A stretch of 15,069 nucleotides of DNA, from assembly GCA_022447335.1 (NCBI GenBank), contig JAKVCF010000048.1, positions 1 to 15,069 of the forward strand, written 5' to 3'. The position numbers and the translations under genes are program-made. Positions 6,933 through 13,900 of the stretch are shown piece by piece. The notes below the pieces were generated by a model. It was not told the DNA's origin and did not search any database. It worked only from the letters and a program-made list of their open reading frames with translations. The stretch is from Planctomycetota bacterium. Its GTDB lineage: Bacteria > Planctomycetota > UBA1135. Position 1 is the stretch's first letter. Each line of letters opens with the position of its first letter.

Positions 6933-8579
6933 CTAGTCGGCCGGAAGAATCGGTGTGGCGATTGCGGCCGTCGAAGTGAACCCTGCGGTGCCGAGGGCGT
7001 CCTGCACGAATGCCTGAACGTACACCGTGCGGCCGAGTAGGCCGGGCGTTGACGGCGTCGGGAGGAAGCGGGTGATATGTCCATCTGCCCCAAGGGCGGT
7101 GGGGCCAAATACGCGGAGGGCCGGAGTCCCTGCAAGATAGGCGGTTACGCCTAGGTAAGGCACGCCATCGGGCCGGGGTTGAGTGTCGACCGCGATCCAG
7201 CTATTTGCACCTACCGGCCCGTCTGCGACTCCGATTCGCCATTCTCCTCTCAAGCGCAACGGATTCACGGCGACCAACTGGGGGGCATCGCCATTTGCGT
7301 TAGGGCTAGGCGCGCCATAGCGCTGATGGAAAGCAGGATCCTCGGAGCGCAAGAGTGGTCGCTCAAAGGGGCCGATTTCCGATTCAACTCGCGGATCTGT
7401 CAACGCATCACGTAGGAATACGAGAAGGTCGTCCTTCTCAGGCTGAGTAAACCCAATCGGTGAAATCTGAGCCGACTTGTTTGGATGATTGAAATCTCCG
7501 CCACGGTCATAAAAATCAATCACTGCGCGTAGATCGGGAGTGCGCCCATTGTGGAAATAGGGAGGGCGCAACGCGACGTTGCGGAGGCCCGGCGTCAACA
7601 TCTTGCCGTCATCAGTAGGGTTGCCGGTGATTGCTCCGCGCCCCAGGTCTTCGTGCACAGGGCGCACGCCGGTGTAGTGGAATTGTTGACGACCTGTCTG
7701 CGGGAAGCTGTGGCAGTCGATGCATCGCCCCTTGCTCTGGAAGAGGGCCATACCTCGTTGCTCTTGCATGGTTAGCGCAGCTGAGTTGCCTCTTATAAAG
7801 TCATCCAGTGGTGTTTGGTCGGAGAACAGTGTGCGCTGGTATACGGCAAGAGCCATCGCAATGCGATCTATGTCCACACCAGTGCTGCCAAATGCCTCGG
7901 CAAAGAGTGCGTCATAATTCCGACCGGCAATCCAGTTATCTAATGCGCTTGGTACGCTAGGGGATAGTGCCAGAGCTTGACGAGGTGCAATATCGCTTGC
8001 GACATCGTTCCAGTCACGACCTAGGAAGGCCATTTCGATTGAGCTTACAACTGGCTCGACCGCCTGGCTTTCCAAAGCAGCCCATGCTGGCAGTACGACT
8101 GCGCCCGTTACCGGATTGCGATAACTGAACTCGGCGCGTCCATCCCAAAACAACACTGTATTGAGTAGTGCGTTGATCGCGGGACTTGCTTTACGTCCGG
8201 TCACCTGCGGGTGGAAGCCGAACTCGGCTGAGGGGAAAAAGTTGCCGTCCGCCGTACTCAGCGGCAGTCCCAGTGAGCCCTGGATGTCGTCCGATGTTCC
8301 AAAGATGCCATCGAATCCAGGCGCACGTGACTCGGGGCTAAACGAGCGGGGGTCGCTGCCCCCAGAGGCCAGGATGTGACAACTTCCGCAAGCGACGGAC
8401 TGCGAGCTAGAAAGTTGCTCGTCCCAGAAGAGCGCCTGACCGAGCAGCTGCTTCTCTGGTGTGCTTGGATTTCCCGATGGCTCAGGGGGCTTGGTTAGCC
8501 CCCCCTGAGCGGCACCCATGTTTGAGGCGCCGAGCGTTCCAATCACGCTCAGGACGGCAATCAAGGGGCCACGGGTCAT
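6933..8579 (-). CDS. Di-haem cytochrome c peroxidase/MauG-family protein with extra C-terminal module
   Basis: From ATG 8579 the protein has 548 residues; an in-frame TTG at 8597 would add six, but ATG gives a cleaner signal peptide (MTRGPLIAVLSVIGTLGA, then SNMGAAQ). The first c-type haem site is CGSCH (64-68), after LGQALFWDEQLSSSQSVA; the second is CIDCH (286-290), after GMALFQSKGR. The conserved second-domain segment follows: TPGLRNVALRPPYFHNGR, then VIDFYDRGGDF. This is the bacterial di-haem peroxidase/MauG/methylamine-utilisation family, which acts in the periplasm on hydrogen peroxide or on protein or small-molecule substrates. Family members usually end soon after the second haem domain; here about 110 further residues (from NPLRLRGEW to TPILPAD) form the beta-rich tail also found on three neighbouring secreted proteins. 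It is divergent from the PD40 gene and convergent with the Asp-box gene. TATCCT lies six bases before the ATG. Confidence 0.9.
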   Translation of the reverse strand: MTRGPLIAVLSVIGTLGASNMGAAQGGLTKPPEPSGNPSTPEKQLLGQALFWDEQLSSSQSVACGSCHILASGGSDPRSFSPESRAPGFDGIFGTSDDIQGSLGLPLSTADGNFFPSAEFGFHPQVTGRKASPAINALLNTVLFWDGRAEFSYRNPVTGAVVLPAWAALESQAVEPVVSSIEMAFLGRDWNDVASDIAPRQALALSPSVPSALDNWIAGRNYDALFAEAFGSTGVDIDRIAMALAVYQRTLFSDQTPLDDFIRGNSAALTMQEQRGMALFQSKGRCIDCHSFPQTGRQQFHYTGVRPVHEDLGRGAITGNPTDDGKMLTPGLRNVALRPPYFHNGRTPDLRAVIDFYDRGGDFNHPNKSAQISPIGFTQPEKDDLLVFLRDALTDPRVESEIGPFERPLLRSEDPAFHQRYGAPSPNANGDAPQLVAVNPLRLRGEWRIGVADGPVGANSWIAVDTQPRPDGVPYLGVTAYLAGTPALRVFGPTALGADGHITRFLPTPSTPGLLGRTVYVQAFVQDALGTAGFTSTAAIATPILPAD

Positions 8580-8585
8580 AGAGGA

Positions 8586-8591
8586 AGGATA
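8586..8591 (-). promoter_or_regulatory. -10-like element TATCCT, six bases before the peroxidase start
   Basis: On the minus strand TATCCT (8591-8586) is followed by TCCTCT and then ATG 8579. The spacing equals that of the three TAAANT elements in this window, but the box is a weaker match, so it is only supporting evidence. If used, it also favours ATG 8579 over TTG 8597, which would lie upstream of the transcription start. Confidence 0.3.
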
Positions 8592-8720
8592 GTCCAAGAT
8601 TTGAACTTCGACCGCGCTGGTCGCTCGTCCATGTGGGACTCGCTAGCCATCTGCCTTGTTCCGTCGTTTCCTAGGCGGATCGAGCCCTTCATGCGCTCAT
8701 TCGAGCCGCCAAAATCGGGA

Positions 8721-8726
8721 TAAAAT
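8721..8726 (+). promoter_or_regulatory. -10-like element TAAAAT, six bases before the PD40 gene
   Basis: TAAAAT is followed by CGAGGT and then ATG 8733. The GAGG within the spacer ends one base before the ATG, too close to act as a ribosome binding site. A leaderless transcript starting at or next to the ATG is the simplest reading. No clear -35 box is present. Confidence 0.45.
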
Positions 8727-8732
8727 CGAGGT

Positions 8733-10322
8733 ATGGCCACCGGTCTTCCCCTGCTCGCTGCTCTGCTGCTTGTTTTGCAGCAGAACACCGAGCGCGTCTC
8801 GCTGAATAACTCGGGCCTTGAGGGTTCGGGTGCGAGTGAGGCTCCGGCGGTTTCAGCCGACGGTCAGATCATTGCCTTTCAGAGTGCGGCTCCGGATCTT
8901 GTCAGCAACGACGCCAACGACTGCCGTGACATTTTGCTGCGCAACATGCTGCTGGGGAAGACCGAGTTGATCTCGGTTACGACAGATGGGCTACAGACTT
9001 CGGGGGACTCAATGACCCCGGCAATCTCGGCGGACGGCAACCTAGTTGTTTTCTCAAGCATCGCGCCCGAGTTTGCTGCTGGTGACATCAATCAGAACTG
9101 GGATATCGTGCTGCGTGATCGTACGGCTGGCACTTCGCGTGTCCTTTCGCAGATCAATGGCCTGGTGGGCAATTCGTATTCGTGGACTCCGGTAATCTCG
9201 GCAGACGGACAGTTCGTTGCTTTTGAAAGCGGGTCATCAAACTTCGTCGACGACCTAAATGAGTATTCCGACATTTTCGTAGTGGAAGTCGTCACCGGAG
9301 CGATTGAACGAATCAGTCTGTCGACAGCGGGTGATGAGGGAAACGGCCCTTCGCGATTGCCCAGCCTTTCAGATGATGGCCGATTCGTCGCTTTTGAAAG
9401 CGAGGCCAATTCCTTGGTCGCTGGAGACAACAACGATAAGCGTGACATCTTTGTGCACGATCGTCAGACTGGTGAGACAGAGCGCATCAGCAAATCCGGG
9501 CCGGGAGGCGAGGGTAATGACCATTCTTCGCGTCCATCGATTTCGGCCGACGGTCGCTTCATTGCTTACGAGAGCTTGGCCAGCAATCTAGTTGCTGGTG
9601 ATACCAACGGGGTGTCTGACATCTTTATATACGACCGCATAGCCGCAAAGACTAAGCGCATCAGTGTGGCTAGTGGTGGTTTCCAGGTCGAGAACTACAA
9701 CAAGTTTGCGGCTATTTCGGCAGACGCCCGATACGTGATCTTTCAGAGTGCTAGTTTCGATATTGCACCCGATACAGTGAATGGATTTCTGGATGTGCAC
9801 GTGCATGATCGTTCGACGAATGTGACCGAGCGCGTGAGCTCGAATGTTTTTGGAGTTGAATCTAATGGATGGTCTGGTACGCCAGCGATTAACGAAGACG
9901 GCCGTTACTTATGCTTCTTTAGCTATGGGGACAACCTTGAGCCGGGGGATTCTAATGACGTCGCAGATGTTTTTCGGCGAGACCGCGGGTCGCAAGGGAA
10001 CTCGATTGGATTGACTGGTGATCTGATCGTTAATCTTCCCGGATCACTGACTCTGAGTTTCACCGGCGCGCCTTTAGTGGTGGATTATTGGGTGCTGTAC
10101 TCATTTTCCAACTCCGGGTCGAGTGTCTTTGGGCATCCGATTGATCTGTCCAGTCCGCAGGTGGCCGGCAAAGGGCAGACATCGGCGACGGGATCTGGCG
10201 GTTTCACGTCGAATACGATCCCGCCTTCGCTGGCGGGGCGGGCGGTTTACACAGAAATCCTGGCGAGAGACTTATTCGGCCGCTGGTTCGATAGCAACGC
10301 TTTTGCGACCGATTTGCGTTGA
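8733..10322 (+). CDS. Secreted seven-bladed PD40/TolB-like beta-propeller
   Basis: A 529-residue exported protein with a short signal peptide (ATGLPLLAALLLVL). Seven repeats of about 58 residues are marked by S-A-D-G-type turns at about 41-44, 99-102, 156-159, 213-216, 271-274, 329-332 and 387-390. Each is followed by a V-A-F-E-S-like strand, then D-x-N-xxx-D-I-F-x-x-D-R and T-E-R-I-S. The N-terminal segment TERVSLNNSG matches the end of each repeat and so probably supplies the last strand of blade seven, closing the ring. Such PD40 repeats occur in TolB and many extracellular proteins that bind partners rather than catalyse. Residues ~425-529 are the shared C-terminal module. It is followed after 39 bases by the PSCyt/DUF1549 gene on the same strand. 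ATG 8733 has no usable ribosome binding site but a TAAAAT box at leaderless spacing. Confidence 0.85.
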   Translation: MATGLPLLAALLLVLQQNTERVSLNNSGLEGSGASEAPAVSADGQIIAFQSAAPDLVSNDANDCRDILLRNMLLGKTELISVTTDGLQTSGDSMTPAISADGNLVVFSSIAPEFAAGDINQNWDIVLRDRTAGTSRVLSQINGLVGNSYSWTPVISADGQFVAFESGSSNFVDDLNEYSDIFVVEVVTGAIERISLSTAGDEGNGPSRLPSLSDDGRFVAFESEANSLVAGDNNDKRDIFVHDRQTGETERISKSGPGGEGNDHSSRPSISADGRFIAYESLASNLVAGDTNGVSDIFIYDRIAAKTKRISVASGGFQVENYNKFAAISADARYVIFQSASFDIAPDTVNGFLDVHVHDRSTNVTERVSSNVFGVESNGWSGTPAINEDGRYLCFFSYGDNLEPGDSNDVADVFRRDRGSQGNSIGLTGDLIVNLPGSLTLSFTGAPLVVDYWVLYSFSNSGSSVFGHPIDLSSPQVAGKGQTSATGSGGFTSNTIPPSLAGRAVYTEILARDLFGRWFDSNAFATDLR

Positions 10323-10349
10323 CTCTGGGAGCTACGTGCGTGACTGAGT

Positions 10350-10355
10350 TAAAGT
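10350..10355 (+). promoter_or_regulatory. -10-like element TAAAGT, six bases before the PSCyt/DUF1549 gene
   Basis: TAAAGT is followed by AGCGTC and then GTG 10362. TTGACT, a near-consensus -35 box, lies at 10319-10324, but the spacer would be 25 bases, too long for a standard sigma-70 promoter. The element suggests that this gene and the DUF1501 gene can be transcribed independently of the PD40 gene. Confidence 0.4.
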
Positions 10356-10361
10356 AGCGTC

Positions 10362-13300
10362 GTGCGCATTTCTGTCGTGATCACTGCGACTGCAGTTATC
10401 CCCGTGGCTTTGCTTTTCAGTAATCCAGGTGGGGAGCGTCGTGCCGAGATTGATTTCTTGCGCCAAGTCAAGCCGATTCTTGCTGAGAAGTGCCTGGAAT
10501 GCCACGGTCCTGATGATCCAGAGGCCGACCTCCGATTGGATACGGCTGACGGCGCTTTTGCGGACTTAGGTGGGTATGCCGCTGTCGTGCCGGGCGATCG
10601 GGAGAATAGTGAGATCTGGTATCGGATTACGACTGACGATGAACGCGAGCAGATGCCGCCGGTTGAGCACGGCAGGGCGCTGACAAGCGAAGAGGTTGAC
10701 GTTCTTGGTCGATGGATAGATGAAGGGGCGCCGTGGCAGGAGCATTGGGGTTTTTCCGAGTTGCGTGATATCACGCCACCTGCGGTGAAGGATGAGGATT
10801 GGGTGCAAGATCCCATCGATCGTTTCGTGCTTGCGCGTCTTGAAGAAATAGACCTTGGCCCAGCTGCGCCGATCGATGATCTTGGTTGGTTCCGACGTGT
10901 TTCCTATGACTTGATTGGTCTTCCGCCGACGCGTGAAGAGATCGACTCTTTCCTTTCCCTGGCAGGGAGTCAGCGTCGCGAGTTTGCTGTTGATCGACTG
11001 CTGGATTCACCGCACTTTGGCGAGAAATGGGCGCGGCACATGCTTGACCTAGTGCGCTATGCCGAAACGCGTGGGCACGAGTTCGACTATGCGATCCCAA
11101 ATGCCTTCGAGTACCGTGATTATCTAATTCGCGCATACAACGAAGACGTGGGGTGGGATGACCTGATCCGCGAACATATCGCTGGCGACTTGCTTCTAGA
11201 TCCTCGTCGAAACACGGAAGAAGGATGGAACGAGAGCATAATAGGCACTGGTTTTTGGTTTTTGGGGGAAGCCGTGCACTCGCCAGTGGATCTAGAAGTT
11301 GATTTAGCTGACCGCAGTGCCAACCAGCTGGACGTTTTCGGTAAGACATTTCTTGGTCTGACGATTGCCTGTGCGCGTTGTCATGACCACAAGTTCGATC
11401 CGATCCCGACGCGCGATTACTACTCGTTGGCAGGATTCGTGCAGAGTGCTTCCTATCGACAAGTTCGTTTTGAGTCGCTGGACCACAATCAAAATATTCG
11501 CAAACGCATCGATGCGCTGGACCAAGTGGCCCGTGAGAAAAGTCTTTATCGGAAGGCTCGGCTGCGCATGGAAGAAGCGTTTTCCGATCTTCTGGCAATA
11601 GCTGATGAGATTCCTCTACTCGCGCAGGAGATCGATGATTCCCGTGCTGAGCGCATCTTTGCCGACTTTGAGTTCGGTATACCTGCTAACTGGGTCGTGG
11701 AGGGTGACGCTTTCACTGAGGGGGTCTGGACGCAGGAAACACGTCCACGTCGTTACGCCGATCCCAAGCCAGTGGGCAGGGGTTTTGTCAATTCGCAGTT
11801 GCGTATCGAAGATGGTGCGGGCGCTGATGATGCGACCGGGCGTATGCTGTCGCCTCCCTTCCAAATCGATCGCGACGTGTTGGTCTTTCGCGTAGGCGGA
11901 GGAAAGAATATTGAGAAGGTTGGTGTGCGCCTTCTTATTGATGGCGAACCAGTACTTTCGGTGTCCGGTCAGGATCGCACTGATATGCGGGCAGTTGCGT
12001 GGCAGCTGGATGCCTGGAGGGATCAAACCGCTCGGATCGAGATCTATGATCAATCAACTGATGGTTGGGGTCACATTAGTTGTGATGATTTCCGGCTGCA
12101 GAATCGAGTTAACGAAGGTGAGCTCGCTAAGAAACGCGCTGGTGATGCCGGGGTAGCTCTGCTGGCTTGGGTCCAAAATCCCTTGCAGGAGAAACTGTCT
12201 GATCTACCGGTCGACCCCTTTGCAGCGATGCTACCACTTGAGCTTGATGAGACGCGCGTCGATGTGCTGTGGCAAGCGGGCGAAGCCTGGTGGCAGGACG
12301 GCTCGGCTTGGAGGCAACACGGTGCTGGGCCAGTCCTATCTGTAGAAGGACAGGGTGTCGCAGCTTGGCTTCCGTACCCCTCGCTGGTCTCTGATCCGGA
12401 TTGGCAGGAGCTCGAACGTGCACACGGAACTACAGACGAGGTTACGCAAGTGAACTGGAAAGGTAGCGGTCGAACTGTGCGCACTTCGACCGTGGAGTTG
12501 GGTGAAGGCCCCGTGTGGTACCTGGCCCGAGGCGCGGGCGTTGCATTCTCACCGGTGGAACATCACCGCATTTTGAGTGGCCCGCTGCATACTCGTACGG
12601 CTTACCGATTCGATACACAGGGGCGTTGGCAGTGGCTGCGGCACGATGAAATGAGCCGTTACACCGGCTTGCGCGCTCATTTTGAGTTCAGCCCGACCGA
12701 AGGGTTCGTTGCCATTGCGGCGATCGTTCAAGGAGGTGATCGGCCGCCGACACAGCTACCGATTGGGCGCGCTGTTGTGGATGGCTTGCTGCATGACCCA
12801 CGCCTTTTGCCGCCGCGTGCTATGCCTGACGCCGATGAGCTTGCTTATTACCAGCAGCGTCAGAGCCTGTTGAATGAGCGCAAGTTGCGTGCGCGGATGG
12901 CTCCCGGGTTGCTAGACGGCAATGGGGTCGATCAGCGCTTACTTTTCCGTGGGAGCGCGTCTGCTCCGCGTGATCCGGTGCCGCGGGCAATGTTGTCGCG
13001 ATTTTCTGGTGAAATCGTTAATGAGCAGGGGTCCGATGGACGGCCCACGAGTGGTCGTGCTGAACTCGCTGACCAGATGCTTGAAAGCGCGGGCTCTTTG
13101 GTGGCACGAGTCGCGGTCAACCGTGTTTGGCATTCCCTCTTTGGGCGTGGGATTGCGCCGCAGCCTGATAACTTTGGTGTGCTTGCAGGCTACCCAACGC
13201 ACCCGGATTTGCTTGATGCTTTAGCGATGGACTTTCGTGACGGGGGCTGGAAGCTCAAGCCGTTGCTCCGTCGTATCGTGCTGTCGAGCACATACGGTCA

Positions 13301-13898
13301 AAGTGGTCGTGCGGAGGAGCGTGCGCTGACACTCGACCCGATGAACCATCGACTGCATCACCTGCCGCCGCGACGCTTGACGGCTGAAGCGGTGCGGGAT
13401 GGCATTCTTACGGTGGCCGGTAGTCTGGATCGGAAGATGGGTGGTCCGTCGGTGCCTGTACACCTAACCAGTTTTATGAAGGGGCGCGGTCGTCCCGGGC
13501 GCACTGGGCCGCTTGACGGAGCTGGTCGGCGCACGATCTATCAGGAGATCCGCCGTAACTTCTTACCGCCCTTTCTGATGATCTGGGACTACCCGCAGCC
13601 TGCCACCACGATGGGGAGACGTTCCAGTTCTAATGTGCCGGCACAATCGCTGGCACTGATGAACGACCCCTTCGTGCGCGAACAGGCCGACCGCTGGGCG
13701 GACCGTTTGCTCGAGGCCGAAGACCCAATTAGTGAGATCTGGTGGACGGCACTCACGCGTGCGCCGAACCCTGAAGAGCGACGTGCTGCTGAAGCATACT
13801 TGGCGGCCATCGCTGGCGAACAGCAGTTGGTCCATGCGCCGCTTGCTGAACTTGCTCATATTGTGATGAATCTTAAGGAGTTCGTATTCCTTCCCTAG
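10362..13898 (+). CDS. Planctomycete PSCyt1-DUF1549-DUF1553 secreted cytochrome
   Basis: A 1178-residue exported protein starting at GTG 10362, with a signal peptide in the first ~22 residues. The planctomycete cytochrome domain PSCyt1 (~28-125) holds CLECH (44-48) and the MPP turn. DUF1549/PSCyt2 (~145-355) begins at DPIDRFVLARLEE and ends with a second haem-type motif CARCH (337-341), in the family's usual CxxCHDHKFDPI context. Residues ~428-581 form an inserted beta module starting FADFEFG, with SPPF, VGGG and a WGHISCDDF ending. DUF1553/PSD1 (~885-1150) shows ARVAVNRVWHSLFGRGI, PTHPDLLDALA, RRLTAEAVRDGIL and the NVPAQSLALMNDPFV segment. These proteins are typical of Planctomycetes and some Verrucomicrobia and travel with DUF1501 partners; roles in periplasmic redox chemistry or polysaccharide use have been proposed but the reaction is unknown to me. 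The stop lies two bases before the DUF1501 start, so the pair is probably translationally coupled. Confidence 0.93.
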   Translation: MRISVVITATAVIPVALLFSNPGGERRAEIDFLRQVKPILAEKCLECHGPDDPEADLRLDTADGAFADLGGYAAVVPGDRENSEIWYRITTDDEREQMPPVEHGRALTSEEVDVLGRWIDEGAPWQEHWGFSELRDITPPAVKDEDWVQDPIDRFVLARLEEIDLGPAAPIDDLGWFRRVSYDLIGLPPTREEIDSFLSLAGSQRREFAVDRLLDSPHFGEKWARHMLDLVRYAETRGHEFDYAIPNAFEYRDYLIRAYNEDVGWDDLIREHIAGDLLLDPRRNTEEGWNESIIGTGFWFLGEAVHSPVDLEVDLADRSANQLDVFGKTFLGLTIACARCHDHKFDPIPTRDYYSLAGFVQSASYRQVRFESLDHNQNIRKRIDALDQVAREKSLYRKARLRMEEAFSDLLAIADEIPLLAQEIDDSRAERIFADFEFGIPANWVVEGDAFTEGVWTQETRPRRYADPKPVGRGFVNSQLRIEDGAGADDATGRMLSPPFQIDRDVLVFRVGGGKNIEKVGVRLLIDGEPVLSVSGQDRTDMRAVAWQLDAWRDQTARIEIYDQSTDGWGHISCDDFRLQNRVNEGELAKKRAGDAGVALLAWVQNPLQEKLSDLPVDPFAAMLPLELDETRVDVLWQAGEAWWQDGSAWRQHGAGPVLSVEGQGVAAWLPYPSLVSDPDWQELERAHGTTDEVTQVNWKGSGRTVRTSTVELGEGPVWYLARGAGVAFSPVEHHRILSGPLHTRTAYRFDTQGRWQWLRHDEMSRYTGLRAHFEFSPTEGFVAIAAIVQGGDRPPTQLPIGRAVVDGLLHDPRLLPPRAMPDADELAYYQQRQSLLNERKLRARMAPGLLDGNGVDQRLLFRGSASAPRDPVPRAMLSRFSGEIVNEQGSDGRPTSGRAELADQMLESAGSLVARVAVNRVWHSLFGRGIAPQPDNFGVLAGYPTHPDLLDALAMDFRDGGWKLKPLLRRIVLSSTYGQSGRAEERALTLDPMNHRLHHLPPRRLTAEAVRDGILTVAGSLDRKMGGPSVPVHLTSFMKGRGRPGRTGPLDGAGRRTIYQEIRRNFLPPFLMIWDYPQPATTMGRRSSSNVPAQSLALMNDPFVREQADRWADRLLEAEDPISEIWWTALTRAPNPEERRAAEAYLAAIAGEQQLVHAPLAELAHIVMNLKEFVFLP
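11646..12107 (+). other. Inserted beta-rich module in the PSCyt/DUF1549 protein
   Basis: Residues ~428-581 of the 1178-aa protein lie between DUF1549 and DUF1553. They show a carbohydrate-binding-like pattern: FADFEFG.PANW, EGDAF, a GRGFVNSQ turn, GRMLSPPF, LVFRVGGGKN, a VRLLIDGEP strand, and the closing IEIYDQSTDGWGHISCDDF. From memory, modules with this GGG..WGHI pattern occur in planctomycete DUF1549 proteins and some levanase-like glycosidases, so sugar binding is a reasonable guess. It is not proven by anything here. Confidence 0.5.
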
Positions 13899-13900
13899 CT

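Noticed and set aside
8580..8597. TTG 8597 as the start of the di-haem peroxidase
   Set aside because: The six added residues (MDYPSS) spoil the signal peptide start, no ribosome binding site precedes the TTG, and ATG 8579 gives a standard charged-then-hydrophobic leader.
10771..11598. Leftward open frame of 275 codons inside the PSCyt/DUF1549 gene
   Set aside because: It is fully antisense to conserved DUF1549 motifs, and its product is Arg/His/Ser-rich, low-complexity and without a recognisable family.
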